Below, in pieces: positions 18,246-28,051 of a stretch of 64,000 nucleotides of DNA. Position numbers and translations under genes: made by a program. Where the stretch lies: positions 248,001-312,000 of the forward strand of contig CAJTXT010000001.1 in NCBI GenBank assembly GCA_910583875.1. The letters are read 5' to 3'. Source of the stretch: an uncultured Vampirovibrio sp. Lineage in GTDB: Bacteria > Cyanobacteriota > Vampirovibrionia > Gastranaerophilales > Gastranaerophilaceae. The notes under the pieces are model-generated. The model had not been told where the DNA came from and made no database searches. It saw nothing but the letters and a program-made list of their open reading frames with translations. Every line of letters starts with the position of its first letter. The stretch's first letter is position 1.

Positions 18246-18394
18246 TAAATTAATTTTTTTCAACAAATCTAGAAGAATATTATGAAAATCTTTTGAGCAT
18301 ATTTTGTAGATATTTATATATAAATCCTAATTAATTAGACTTGATTTTTCATTTTTAGCATTTAATAATATAAATGTTGGAGATAGAAATCCAA

Positions 18395-18511
18395 TTGACA
18401 AATAAATATCGCGGGATACTCTGCCGAACAAAAGTTGACTAAATGTCAAGTTTTGTGAGAGGAAAGTCTGGAACCAGACTGTGGCAAAGAGAACGCAAAA
18501 CAAGTAAATAT
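18395..18511 (+). ncRNA. Possible small RNA or remnant between direct repeats upstream of tRNA-fMet
   Basis: A TTGACA box at 18395-18400 could drive this segment. The 15-bp sequence TAAATATCGCGGGAT occurs at 18403 and again at 18505, where it spans the 5' end of the tRNA. The roughly 100 bp between contain a hairpin (ACAAAA.TTGAC/GTCAA.TTTTGT) and GAGAGGAAAGTCTGG, then GCAAAGAGAACGC. GAGGAAAGTC is the conserved core string of RNase P RNA, but the segment is far too short for an intact rnpB. Probably transcribed with the tRNA. Confidence 0.4.
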
Positions 18512-18588
<77 letters not shown>

Positions 18589-18760
18589 TTTAAAAAGCAT
18601 TTAGATAAGTCTAAATGCTTTTAATTTTTAGTATTTCAATATATAAATTAACCAAAAATAAAGATTATATAAAAATAAAAACTTATCTCTTAAATTAAAG
18701 CAATTTCATGAAAATAATTGTTTTTATAATATTAACAGAGTGATATTATGGCAATTTATT

Positions 18761-20770
18761 ATGGCAATTAATTCCTTAAACATAAAACAATATTATAAAA
18801 ATTCTGCACAGTCTTTTGATTTTGAAAATAAACTAAGAACAGGAAGTAATCCTTATTATGAAGTAACGCCTGAAACCGCATTAAATTGGGATTTCAATAC
18901 TTCAATTGAAGCATTATCTAACTTGATTGGCAAGAATGAAGTACAATCTATATTTAATGGCAAGAATATACAATCACCGCATAAAAATGAAAAGACAAGC
19001 GAATGGTTGAAACAAAGTAAAGTTGTTGGAATAAATCCGCGTGCAATAGGAAGTTACTTTGATATTGTAAAATACGCAATGACATTTCCTGAAGACTCGC
19101 TTCATTTATTGCCATTGTTTGAACAAGGATGCCAAGGCTCATTATATGCGCCTGTTAATTTTAAACTCACTGATGAGTTTATGGATAAAGATTTAACAAA
19201 ACTAGGTTTTGATACACCGGAAAAACAGTTAAAATTAACAATTAATTTACTTCATGCTTTAAATAAAAATGTAGGAATGGATTTTCTACAACATACTGAT
19301 AGATTTTCAGAAGAAGTATTTATAAATCCTGATAACTTTATATGGGCAAAAGTAGATGATTCTAAACAAAGAGAGCTGCAATATCCTGAAATTCATCCTG
19401 ATAAAATAGGAGATGATGTCAAAAAAGCTGTTGTTGATTTTCTTAAAGAAAATGGTGACGCAAAAGGACAGCCGGTTAAATCATTATATCTGCAAAATTT
19501 TTATAATTTAAGTGAAGACAGAAGAAGAGAAATTCTCTTTGGCTGCAATAATTCTGAGCAAAAGACTCAAAGAAGAGTTGCGCTTATGAATCATGTTCGA
19601 AATGCGAATCTTGAAACAAAACCAATAAGTTTGGATGATCCTCGCAGAAAAATTGTTTTCAAAGAAATGAAAAGCAATAACGGTGTAACTTGGGCAAATT
19701 TTACAGATAATATGGGCGACCGTATGTTTGGTAATTTAACAGGTTATAAACTATATCATTTAGATGAAAACGGACAAGTTGATATTTCAAAGCCAAATAA
19801 AGAAGCGTGGGATTTTGTATGCAAACAAAATGCTCAATTTCAAAAAGATTATAATTTCGACTTCCTAAGAGCAGACATGGGATATCTAACTTTTGATGAC
19901 AAAACTAGAGATATTCATTCAAAAGTAAAAGAATATATTCAAAACCAAGGTGCGCCGCATTTTGCCTCTTTAGGAGAATGTTTTTGCGGTTTTGGAGACA
20001 ATCAAAATACAGAAGCGATAAAACGTAAAAATTATGATTCTGTTTTGGGAAATTTACATTATGAAAATGTATATGATTATAATTTCAATGATATCGTAAA
20101 AGCTTATAATTTTTCTCCTGATTATAAAGTGTCACTTACATCTATAACAGCAGACTCCGACCAAGCAAGATACAATCAGCATTATGATAATTTTCAAAGT
20201 AAAATAAGAACATTCTTTGGCTTATTCCTAAACCAGCCATCTTATATGGGAATGGGTCTTGAAACTAGAGAAGATAATCCAACAGAAGGTAAAAATCTAA
20301 CAAAAGATTTTATAAATAATTGGGGTATTCCAAAATATGAATGGGGTAAAAATCAAACATTCTTTAAAACTATATCAGGAATGAGAAATATTTTTGCCAA
20401 GATAAAAGATGATATTCAAAAACAGCTTCATTATTGGCTATGGACAAGTGATAAAAAAGTTGCATCATGGTTTTACTATACAAAAGAAAGTTTAAAACCG
20501 TCATATTTATTTGTTACAAATACAGATACAAATCACAAAGATGAAGTAGAAATACAAAATCTATTTGATACAAATATGTCTGAAAATATAAATAAAAATT
20601 GTGACGCATTAGCTTTAAAAGAAGTATACTCTTCTGAAGAAAAAGATAATGCGGAAGCATCAATTATGGTAAAAGGAAAAAGCCATAAAATAAGAAATTT
20701 AAAACCGGGTGAATGCCGAATTTATAAAATTGTAAATCCAAAATCAATTGAAGAATTTAAAAACAAATAA
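18761..20770 (+). CDS. GH13-like glycoside hydrolase/transferase domain protein
   Basis: About 669 residues from MAINSLNIKQYY. The string ATTATGGCAATT is duplicated at the start; the upstream ATG (18748) runs into a stop after seven codons, so the second ATG is the likely start. GH13-type features in order are LLPLFEQGCQGSLYAP, GMDFLQHTDRF (region I-like), FDFLRADMGYL with the R-x-D nucleophile pattern (region II), SLGECFCG with a possible acid/base E (region III), and SITADSDQ in place of NHD (region IV). The divergent regions make activity and substrate uncertain. No signal peptide; it carries an N-terminal QSFDFEN. Confidence 0.6.
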   Translation: MAINSLNIKQYYKNSAQSFDFENKLRTGSNPYYEVTPETALNWDFNTSIEALSNLIGKNEVQSIFNGKNIQSPHKNEKTSEWLKQSKVVGINPRAIGSYFDIVKYAMTFPEDSLHLLPLFEQGCQGSLYAPVNFKLTDEFMDKDLTKLGFDTPEKQLKLTINLLHALNKNVGMDFLQHTDRFSEEVFINPDNFIWAKVDDSKQRELQYPEIHPDKIGDDVKKAVVDFLKENGDAKGQPVKSLYLQNFYNLSEDRRREILFGCNNSEQKTQRRVALMNHVRNANLETKPISLDDPRRKIVFKEMKSNNGVTWANFTDNMGDRMFGNLTGYKLYHLDENGQVDISKPNKEAWDFVCKQNAQFQKDYNFDFLRADMGYLTFDDKTRDIHSKVKEYIQNQGAPHFASLGECFCGFGDNQNTEAIKRKNYDSVLGNLHYENVYDYNFNDIVKAYNFSPDYKVSLTSITADSDQARYNQHYDNFQSKIRTFFGLFLNQPSYMGMGLETREDNPTEGKNLTKDFINNWGIPKYEWGKNQTFFKTISGMRNIFAKIKDDIQKQLHYWLWTSDKKVASWFYYTKESLKPSYLFVTNTDTNHKDEVEIQNLFDTNMSENINKNCDALALKEVYSSEEKDNAEASIMVKGKSHKIRNLKPGECRIYKIVNPKSIEEFKNK

Positions 20771-20785
20771 ATAATTGAAACTTTA

Positions 20786-20794
20786 TGTTATAAT
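20786..20794 (+). promoter_or_regulatory. Extended -10 promoter element for the riboswitch transcript
   Basis: TGTTATAAT fits the TGnTATAAT extended -10 consensus and lies about 30 nt before the riboswitch aptamer, right for its transcription start. No good -35 box is visible. Confidence 0.5.
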
Positions 20795-20821
20795 TTAATA
20801 ATAAAAAGTTTGAAAATGTTT

Positions 20822-20932
20822 TCTAGGGTTCCGCATTTATTAATGGCTGGTCCGAGAGAAAACTTACAAGGTTCATCTTTGTATACACGGAAGGATAAAA
20901 GCCTGGGAGATAATAATCTCTCAGGCTTTTTA
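20822..20932 (+). promoter_or_regulatory. Guanidine-I (ykkC) riboswitch with terminator
   Basis: Conserved aptamer strings appear in order: TCTAGGGTTCCGCA, then GGCTGGTCCGAGAGAAAAC, then ACACGGAAGGATAAAAGCC. The last overlaps an intrinsic terminator (AAAAGCCTGGGAGA pairing with TCTCTCAGGCTTTT, then T-run, 20897-20932). Guanidinium binding should stabilise the aptamer and prevent terminator formation. The gdx ATG follows at 20947, the classical arrangement. Confidence 0.94.
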
Positions 20933-20946
20933 AAAATGAGGTAATT

Positions 20947-21264
20947 ATGGCTTGGATTTATTTATTAATAGCAGGAATTTTTGAAGTTTCCTGGGCAATA
21001 GGATTAAAAATGTCAGATGGTTTCAGCAATGTTATTATAAGTATACTTACAATTATAGGAATGATTGCCAGTTTTTATTTTTTATCTTTAAGTTTAAAAA
21101 ATATTCCGCTAGGTTCTGCTTATGCAATATGGACAGGTATCGGAATTATTGGAACTGTGATACTTGGAACGATTTTATTTAAAGAACCATTTAGTTTATT
21201 AAAGCTTATATGCATTCTTTTTATCATAAGCGGAATTACAGGATTGAAATTAATATCTATATAG
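20947..21264 (+). CDS. gdx: Guanidinium exporter of the SMR family (Gdx/SugE)
   Basis: A 105-residue four-helix small multidrug resistance protein working as an antiparallel dimer with proton antiport. The N-terminus (MAWIYLLIAGIFEVSWAIGL) contains the essential membrane glutamate E13 in the FEVSWAIGLK motif that marks the Gdx/SugE subtype rather than EmrE. AIWTGIG in helix 3 is also typical. Its position directly behind a guanidine-I riboswitch confirms the guanidinium role. AATGAGGT supplies the ribosome site. Confidence 0.95.
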   Translation: MAWIYLLIAGIFEVSWAIGLKMSDGFSNVIISILTIIGMIASFYFLSLSLKNIPLGSAYAIWTGIGIIGTVILGTILFKEPFSLLKLICILFIISGITGLKLISI

Positions 21265-21276
21265 AAAGGATAAGCA

Positions 21277-21954
21277 ATGAATTTTCAACTTTATAAAGAA
21301 AATAACAAAAATATTTTGAAACTAAATATTTTAGATGAAAAAATTTGTAATTATGATTGTATATTTTGTCCGATAGGAAGAGGCAAAAAAACTGACAAAA
21401 TTCAAAAGATTGATAATCTACAAGATATTATAAATGAACTTAACCTATTAATTAATAATAATTCTATAGATTTAATTTATATAAATTCAATGGGAGAAGC
21501 CTTAATACACAACGAAATTATAAAAATTATTGCTTTTATCAAGCAAAAAAATATAAGAATAAAACTTCTTTCGAACGGTTATATTCTTGGTTTTAAAGAA
21601 TTTCAAACTATTGCAAATTTATGTGATGAAATCGTTGGAGAACTAAAAACTATAAATAATGAAGATTTTTACAAATACCAAAGACCAATAGAGAATTATA
21701 ATATTGAAACATTGATAAATAATATGGCGAAATTTAAAAAACAATATGAAGGAAAGTTTATTCTTGAAGTTACAATTTTAAATAATATAAACAATGATAA
21801 TGAATCATTAGAAAAATTAAAAGATGCAATAAACAAAATTAATCCGGATGAACTTCTTATAGAGAAAGAAACTAATGATATATTTATAAAAAAATATGGA
21901 ATTACTAATAAAGAACTTGAAGATATTAAAATAAAATTAACTAACAAATGCTAA
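21277..21954 (+). CDS. Short radical SAM protein
   Basis: A 225-residue protein with the radical SAM cluster motif CNYDCIFC (CxxxCxxC) near residue 24, followed by an SMGEAL segment consistent with the SAM-binding GGE-type motif and KLLSNGY. It lacks extra C-terminal cysteines for a second cluster. Only 12 bp after gdx with AAAGGA before its ATG, so it may also be guanidine-regulated, but no link to guanidine is known to me. Substrate unknown. Confidence 0.78.
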   Translation: MNFQLYKENNKNILKLNILDEKICNYDCIFCPIGRGKKTDKIQKIDNLQDIINELNLLINNNSIDLIYINSMGEALIHNEIIKIIAFIKQKNIRIKLLSNGYILGFKEFQTIANLCDEIVGELKTINNEDFYKYQRPIENYNIETLINNMAKFKKQYEGKFILEVTILNNINNDNESLEKLKDAINKINPDELLIEKETNDIFIKKYGITNKELEDIKIKLTNKC

Positions 21955-21987
21955 GTTTAATATATAATAATGAAAAAGTGAGTTAAT

Positions 21988-22539
21988 ATGTCTTTAATTT
22001 TAAAGCAGGTTACAAATTTATCATCAGATAAAGATAAACTATATAGTCTTGCAAAAGAAGCTTTTCCTTCGAAGGAAGAATATCTAAAGCCTGAAAAACT
22101 ATTGAAAATGCAAGAAAATGGAGAAATTGAATACTTTTCTATATATGATGAAAATACATTTATAGGTTTTATAATTACAAAACTATATAAGGAAATGGTA
22201 TACTTATTCTTTTTTGCTATTGAGTCAAAACTAAGAAATAAAGGTTATGGAAGTAAAACCCTTCAATTATTAAAAGAACACTATAGAAATTGTATACAAA
22301 CAGTTGATTTAGAACTTGTTGATAAAACAGCAAAAAATAATAAACAGCGTATTTCTCGTCGTAAATTTTATATTAGAAACGGATATTTACCGACAGGGAA
22401 GGGGCTGGAATATTTTAATACAAAATATGAAATTCTATGTGACCAAACTAATTTTGATATAAATAAGTTTAAAGAAATGATTAGTAATATTAATATTGAA
22501 GGATTCAATCCTATTTATTTTGATATTAATTTAAACTAA
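21988..22539 (+). CDS. GNAT family N-acetyltransferase
   Basis: A 183-residue acetyltransferase of the GNAT fold. Acetyl-CoA binding motif A is visible as LRNKGYGSKTLQLLK (R-x-x-x-G-x-G) near residue 83. FYIRNGYLPTGKG fits the following motif B region (FYxxxGF). The substrate is unknown. Its last 14 bp overlap the end of the convergent TPR gene. Confidence 0.82.
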   Translation: MSLILKQVTNLSSDKDKLYSLAKEAFPSKEEYLKPEKLLKMQENGEIEYFSIYDENTFIGFIITKLYKEMVYLFFFAIESKLRNKGYGSKTLQLLKEHYRNCIQTVDLELVDKTAKNNKQRISRRKFYIRNGYLPTGKGLEYFNTKYEILCDQTNFDINKFKEMISNINIEGFNPIYFDINLN

Positions 22540-23179
22540 GTTTTCCGGCTGTCTCTTTATCTGATTTTGCTTCATCAAAAAGATTTAATAACTCATTAAT
22601 ACAGCTGCGCATATAATAAAAATGAGCTTTATTTTGATCTAACTCTATTGCTTTATTATAATCATCTTTAGCACTTGCATAAACTTTTTTTTCTAATTTA
22701 TAAAAAGCTCGCTGTGCAAATAAATCTGCATTATTAGAATTATGAGCAATTGCACCGCTATAATCATTTATAGCACCTTGAATATCATTCATAAAATATT
22801 TAATTTGCGCTCTATTCTTTAAATATTCAACATTTTCCCCATCAATCACAATTGCTTTATCATATTCAGCTATTGCAGTATTATACTCTTTTATTCTTCT
22901 ATAAATATCTGCTTTTGCAGCATAAAGCTCGGCATTATTAGGAAATCTGATTATTGCTTTATTATAAAAATCAATAGCATTTAAAAACATTTTATGTTTT
23001 CTGTTAACCCTAGCAATTGCTTTATAAGTTTTTAACGAATTAGGTTTTAAAGATAACGCAAGAAAAAGGAAATTAAGCGCTTTTGGATATTCACCCAAAT
23101 TTTCTCTGCATATTCCTTTGTTATAAACAGAATGAAATATAAAAAATTTTCGTATTTTTTTTAATCCGAAATAGAACAA
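22526..23179 (-). CDS. Tetratricopeptide repeat protein
   Basis: A 217-residue protein with about five TPR units (for example YNTAIAEYDKAIVIDGENVEYLKNRAQ-type motifs with W/L-G-Y-A-P spacing) from residue 20 to the end. The start is a TTG with GGAG seven nt upstream, formed by the stop region of the DUF711 gene (TAGGAG), so it is translationally coupled to that gene. Probably a protein-binding scaffold; no signal peptide seen. Confidence 0.8.
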   Translation of the reverse strand: MFYFGLKKIRKFFIFHSVYNKGICRENLGEYPKALNFLFLALSLKPNSLKTYKAIARVNRKHKMFLNAIDFYNKAIIRFPNNAELYAAKADIYRRIKEYNTAIAEYDKAIVIDGENVEYLKNRAQIKYFMNDIQGAINDYSGAIAHNSNNADLFAQRAFYKLEKKVYASAKDDYNKAIELDQNKAHFYYMRSCINELLNLFDEAKSDKETAGKLSLN

Positions 23180-23189
23180 TTAAAAACTC

Positions 23190-24557
23190 CTAATTGTTTA
23201 AGCTGTGAATTGGAGCAGGAATTCTTCCGCCGCGATTTACAAAAGTTTCTGACGATAAAGAATTAACTTTCATAATTGGAGCTTCACCCAATAACCCGCC
23301 ATATACAGCATAATCACCAACTTTTTTATTAGGAACAGGTATAATTCTAACAGCAGTAGTTTTCTTATTAATCATACCAATAGCCATTTCATCGGCAATC
23401 ATACCTGATATTGTGGTTTCTGGAGTATCACCAGGGATGGCAATCATATCAAGACCAACAGAACAAACGCAAGTCATAGCTTCTAATTTATCGAAAGTTA
23501 GAACACCTTGTTTTGCAGCTTCAATCATGCCTGCATCTTCACTAACAGGAATGAAAGCACCTGATAAACCGCCAACATAAGAACTTGCCATAATACCGCC
23601 TTTTTTAACGGCATCATTAAGCATAGCAAGAGCAGCAGTTGTTCCGTGAGCCCCGGCGTGTTCTAATCCCATAGCTTGGAATATTCCCGCTACACTATCG
23701 CCAATTGCTGGTGTTGGAGCTAAAGAAAGGTCAATAATACCAAATGGAATATCCATTTTCTTTGCCATTCTTCTACCTACAAGTTCACCTGTTGAAGTAA
23801 TCTTGAATGCAATTTGTTTAATTTTATTTGCAAGTTCACCGAAATCAGCATTTTTAGGTAGATTTTCTACAGCTGCACGAACAACTCCGGGACCCGATAC
23901 ACCAACATTTAAAGCACATTCAGGCTCGCCATAGCCATGAAAAGCACCAGCCATAAATGGGTTATCACCTGGAACATTACAAAAACAAACTAATTTAGCT
24001 GCACCAATACCGTCAGCGTCAGCAGTTAAATTAGCAGCTTGTTTTATAATTGAGCCCATTTTTTTAACTGCATCCATATTGATACCAGCTTTTGTAGATG
24101 CAAGATTAATTGAAGAACAAACTCTTTGTGTTTCTTTTAATGCTTGAGGAATACTTTCTATTAAAGCAATGTCGCCTCTTGTGCAGCCTTTTTCAACAAG
24201 AGCAGAAAACCCGCCGATAAAATTAACATTTACTTCTTTTGCAGCTTCATCCAAAACTTTTGCAAGATAAACATAATCATAATCTTTGCAAGATTCACCA
24301 ACTAATGAAATCGGCGTTACCGCAATTCTTTTATTTATAATTGGAATTGAATATTCATCTTCTATTTCAGAAGCATATTGATAAAGATTTTTAGCATATT
24401 TTGTTATTTTATTATAGATTTTGTCACCGACTTCACGAATATTTTCACCGCAGCAATCGCGTAAACTTAATGCTAAAGTTACGGTTCTTATGTCCAAATT
24501 GTGGACTTTAATCATATCTATAGTTTCAATTATTGATTTTTCATTAAAAAACGACAT
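23190..24557 (-). CDS. PFL-like DUF711 (UPF0210) family protein
   Basis: A 455-residue protein of the UPF0210/DUF711 family, which adopts a pyruvate-formate-lyase-like barrel but has no assigned reaction. Gly-rich conserved stretches are visible (GVSGPGVVRAA, FGIIDLSLAPTPAIGDS, GGLSGAFIPVSEDAGM), and the C-terminus is typical (NRGGRIPAPIHSLNN). As in many bacteria, it lies directly after an ACT-domain gene (UPF0237), 10 bp apart. The pair is probably amino-acid or metabolite responsive. Confidence 0.92.
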   Translation of the reverse strand: MSFFNEKSIIETIDMIKVHNLDIRTVTLALSLRDCCGENIREVGDKIYNKITKYAKNLYQYASEIEDEYSIPIINKRIAVTPISLVGESCKDYDYVYLAKVLDEAAKEVNVNFIGGFSALVEKGCTRGDIALIESIPQALKETQRVCSSINLASTKAGINMDAVKKMGSIIKQAANLTADADGIGAAKLVCFCNVPGDNPFMAGAFHGYGEPECALNVGVSGPGVVRAAVENLPKNADFGELANKIKQIAFKITSTGELVGRRMAKKMDIPFGIIDLSLAPTPAIGDSVAGIFQAMGLEHAGAHGTTAALAMLNDAVKKGGIMASSYVGGLSGAFIPVSEDAGMIEAAKQGVLTFDKLEAMTCVCSVGLDMIAIPGDTPETTISGMIADEMAIGMINKKTTAVRIIPVPNKKVGDYAVYGGLLGEAPIMKVNSLSSETFVNRGGRIPAPIHSLNN

Positions 24558-24567
24558 TTATATTTCC

Positions 24568-24846
24568 TTAAATAGTGTGCATTTTATCAAAGATTTCTTT
24601 TTTCTGAATCCAAATTTCCATACCCAATTTTTTACCGGATTCAGTAACAGCTTCCTTAATTTCTTTGAATGAATACTTTGATTTACTGATATCAGCTAAA
24701 AGAAACATCATAAAGCAGCCTTGCATAATTGTTTGCCTGATATCTTCAATATTAACTTCATATTTTGCAAGCACAGAAGCTATTTCAGCAACAATACCTA
24801 CACCATCTTTACCCGAAATAGTAACTATTATTTTATCTTCGCTCAT
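24568..24846 (-). CDS. ACT domain protein (UPF0237)
   Basis: A 92-residue stand-alone ACT domain: IIVTISGKDGVGIVAEIA is the beta-alpha-beta ligand-binding start, followed by LAKYEVNIEDIRQTIMQG. I selected the ATG at 24846 because GGAG lies five nt upstream, giving the usual family length; the frame extends ten codons further. It is first gene of the ACT-DUF711-TPR unit and probably acts as a small-molecule sensor or partner for the DUF711 protein. Confidence 0.9.
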   Translation of the reverse strand: MSEDKIIVTISGKDGVGIVAEIASVLAKYEVNIEDIRQTIMQGCFMMFLLADISKSKYSFKEIKEAVTESGKKLGMEIWIQKKEIFDKMHTI

Positions 24847-24912
24847 GTTTACTCCAATATCTATATATAGCTCCATTTTATTAGTAAATTAGTATAAAAG
24901 CAATGACTTAAT

Positions 24913-26568
24913 CTAAAATGAATTTTTATTCATAATAAAATTATCATCAAGAAGATTTGAAAATTTCAAATTTCTTAGTTCTTCATCAGTAAGTATTCCG
25001 CCATTTTTATAATAATAATCAAGAGCATTATCACTCAATATAAATTTTTTATTTTCTTCAGAAACACTTTTATAAATTTTTAAATAATAAGCTTTCAAAT
25101 GTAAATTAATTATAGGATTTTCATTTCTGTTTATGTTGCGGTAATAAGGATACATTGCACCTAATGTTTTTTCATAATAATCAGGTAATACTGGTATTTC
25201 ATTTCTTAGAATGTAAAATCTGTATAATTTCTCAGTTATATAATACATTCTTTTTTGTTCAGGCATAAATTTAAAACTGCTAGTATAAGGATAAAATTTT
25301 ATTATTTCACTTATATAAAAAGTCGAACTAAATAAAACAGAAAACACTATAATAATATTAAGCATAATATATTTTCTTTTTGTTAACTTATCGAAGAGAT
25401 TTTTCAATAAATAATCAAATAATATTAGTAAAGGAAAAAGTATTATCATTTTATATAAAAAAACAATATTTCCATGATAAAGATAAAATCTGTCACGAGT
25501 TACTTCATCAAAAGTTTTACCGCATAATACTAATGAAAAAATAACAAGAAGAATAGAGAATTGTAATAATAACGCAAAGACTATATTCTTTGCCTCTTTA
25601 TTTTTTATTGAAAAGTATATAGATAAAACCGTTATGATTATAAACAATATCCAATATATAAATTCATTCTGAAAACAAACATTCCAATACAAAAAGCTAA
25701 ATTCTTTTACATCATTAAAAGTTATAATTATATTAGATAATCCTCTATCAGAAGCAACATTTTTAAAACCTTCGGTTGTTGTAAATAAAAAACTGCCTAA
25801 AACTAAAAATAGACTTGGAATATAAAAAGAAGAACTAAGTTTATATTTATAATTTTCAATCATCTTATTTTTAGAAAGAAAGGAGATAAAAGTAAGTCCC
25901 AAATTATAAAGAACAATTAATAAAACAAATGACAAACATATAAAAAAGTTTATTTCAATTGAGGTTCCTATAATAAATCCGCATAATGTAATTAATAAAA
26001 GTTCAAATTTACAAGTACTGACAGATTTTAAGCCTGTTAAAGTTTTATATAAGAATAATATAAAACTACCAAAAAATATTAACGAGAAGAAATACCTGTA
26101 AAAATTATAATTAATTATAATAATATTTGAATGCATACCATTCCAGAAAAAATAACAAGCTAAAAATAAAAATACTGAGACAAATATTGATTTTAAATTT
26201 GAATAAATAATTGAGAATTTTGCAATCATAAACAAACAAATTACAGTGAAGATTCCTCTAATAAAACCATGTCCTATTCCTACAAAATCAGCAGGATGTA
26301 TGCCTAGTAAATTAGGTAAACCAAATGAGAGAAATTTACATAGAAATAAACCTATATAATATCCGCCATGTTCATTTCTCACATCACCAAACAAGCAATC
26401 AAAATATGTTTCATAAGCATGTGAATATACAGCATAAAATGAATCATCACCCCAAAAAGAACAATATCTGCTTAAATCTGTAAAAAAACAAATAATGAAA
26501 ACTGCTATAGAAAATAAACATATATAATAAATTATCTTCTTTAATGTATTTTCAATTTGATTATGCAA
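24913..26568 (-). CDS. Polytopic membrane protein, possibly GT-C-type glycosyltransferase
   Basis: A 551-residue protein with about ten or more hydrophobic spans and a hydrophilic C-terminal part (about 430-551). After the first span, an exterior loop contains SFWGDDSFY; an acidic pair there is typical of GT-C lipid-linked sugar transferases. That is the basis of the suggested function, and it remains inference. It is 21 bp downstream of hydG on the same strand, without an obvious functional link. Confidence 0.6.
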   Translation of the reverse strand: MHNQIENTLKKIIYYICLFSIAVFIICFFTDLSRYCSFWGDDSFYAVYSHAYETYFDCLFGDVRNEHGGYYIGLFLCKFLSFGLPNLLGIHPADFVGIGHGFIRGIFTVICLFMIAKFSIIYSNLKSIFVSVFLFLACYFFWNGMHSNIIIINYNFYRYFFSLIFFGSFILFLYKTLTGLKSVSTCKFELLLITLCGFIIGTSIEINFFICLSFVLLIVLYNLGLTFISFLSKNKMIENYKYKLSSSFYIPSLFLVLGSFLFTTTEGFKNVASDRGLSNIIITFNDVKEFSFLYWNVCFQNEFIYWILFIIITVLSIYFSIKNKEAKNIVFALLLQFSILLVIFSLVLCGKTFDEVTRDRFYLYHGNIVFLYKMIILFPLLILFDYLLKNLFDKLTKRKYIMLNIIIVFSVLFSSTFYISEIIKFYPYTSSFKFMPEQKRMYYITEKLYRFYILRNEIPVLPDYYEKTLGAMYPYYRNINRNENPIINLHLKAYYLKIYKSVSEENKKFILSDNALDYYYKNGGILTDEELRNLKFSNLLDDNFIMNKNSF

Positions 26569-26589
26569 TAAAAAGTTCCTTTATTCTAA

Positions 26590-28008
26590 TTAGAATTTAA
26601 AATCCCGTTCACCATTTTTAATTTTTTCAAGATTGCTTAATACAATTTGTTTTTTTGTCTCATCTTGAATTTTATTGATTTCCTTCAATAAAAGATTATC
26701 GCCTGTTTTTTGAGTCTCATAAGATGCATAATCAACTAAATATTCTTTTAATGTCATAATTGCATTAGGGTGGCAGAAATTATGTATCTGCTGGTCTTTG
26801 CACAATTCCATAAAACGCTCGCCTGTACGGTGATTTCCATAACAGGCTGTACAAAAACTTGGAAGATAATCAAGTTCCATAAGCCAATTCACAACTTCAT
26901 CAAGAGTTCTGTTATCATTCACTTCAAACTGGCTTGAATCCTCATCTTCTTTTTCGGGTTTATAGTATCCGCCAACACTTGTTTTTGAACCGCCTGAAAT
27001 TTGAGAAATTCCAAGTTCTAGTAAATCTTTTCTGCATTCTTTACTTTCACGAGTTGAAATAATCATACCTGTATATGGAACAGCGATTCTTATAATCGCA
27101 ACAATCTTTTTAAATATTTCATCATCAAGAGCATTGGAAAATGCATTAGGGTCAATATCATCAGCTTTTCTTATACGCGGAACACTAATAGTATGAGGAC
27201 CAACTCCATATACAGCTTCTAAATGTTCTGCGTGCATTAAAATTGCAGCAAATTCATATTTATAACTTTCAAGCCCGAATAACACACCAATCCCGACATC
27301 GTCAATACCAGCCTGCATTGCTCTATCCATAGCTTCTGTATGGTATGCATAATTATGTTTTGGACCTGTCGGATGAAGCTTTTCATAACTTTCCTTGTTG
27401 TAAGTTTCTTGGAATAAAATATATGTACCTATTCCAGCCTCATGCAATTTTTTATAATTTTCAACAGTTGTAGCCGCAATATTAACATTTACACGTCTTA
27501 TAGCCCCATTTTTATGCTTTATTGAATAAATAGTATTTATAGATTCTAAAATATATTCAATAGGGTTATTAACCGGATCTTCACCTGACTCAATTGCTAA
27601 ACGCTTATGTCCCATATCTTGAAGAGCTATTACTTCATTTTTTATTTCTTCTTGAGTCATTTTTTTACGCGGAATATGCTTATTTTTAGCGTGATAAGGG
27701 CAATATGTACAACCATTTATACAGTAATTAGACAAATACAACGGAGCAAAAAGAACAATTCTATTACCATAATATTCTTCCTTTATTTCTTTTGCCAATT
27801 CAAAAATAGTTTTATTCAAATTTTCATCATCACAGGCAAGTAAAACAGAAGCTTCCTGATGCGATAACCCTTTTTTCTTTTTCGCTTTTTCTATAATTTC
27901 ATTAATAAGACTTTTATTGTTTTTATTTTTTTCTGCATACTCAATTGTATTTAAAACTTCTTGATGTGAAATAAATTCTTCTGCTTTTGTTGATTTAGGA
28001 TTATACAT
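26590..28008 (-). CDS. hydG: [FeFe]-hydrogenase maturase HydG
   Basis: Radical SAM tyrosine lyase that makes CO and cyanide ligands for the hydrogenase H-cluster, 472 residues. The radical SAM motif CINGCTYC (CxxxCxxC) is near residue 96. The C-terminal auxiliary-cluster cysteines CTAC and, about 22 residues later, NFC distinguish HydG from ThiH. ESGEDP and GGSKTSVGGY match the family. hydE, hydF and the hydrogenase itself are not in the window. An anaerobic fermentative lifestyle follows if they exist elsewhere. Confidence 0.94.
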   Translation of the reverse strand: MYNPKSTKAEEFISHQEVLNTIEYAEKNKNNKSLINEIIEKAKKKKGLSHQEASVLLACDDENLNKTIFELAKEIKEEYYGNRIVLFAPLYLSNYCINGCTYCPYHAKNKHIPRKKMTQEEIKNEVIALQDMGHKRLAIESGEDPVNNPIEYILESINTIYSIKHKNGAIRRVNVNIAATTVENYKKLHEAGIGTYILFQETYNKESYEKLHPTGPKHNYAYHTEAMDRAMQAGIDDVGIGVLFGLESYKYEFAAILMHAEHLEAVYGVGPHTISVPRIRKADDIDPNAFSNALDDEIFKKIVAIIRIAVPYTGMIISTRESKECRKDLLELGISQISGGSKTSVGGYYKPEKEDEDSSQFEVNDNRTLDEVVNWLMELDYLPSFCTACYGNHRTGERFMELCKDQQIHNFCHPNAIMTLKEYLVDYASYETQKTGDNLLLKEINKIQDETKKQIVLSNLEKIKNGERDFKF

Positions 28009-28051
28009 TTTATTGCCTTCTTTTATGTTTAGTATAACTCAAAAAAAGCTT

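Noticed and set aside
18395..18511. Complete RNase P RNA gene
   Set aside because: Only the GAGGAAAGTC string fits; about 110 bp cannot hold the full conserved structure.
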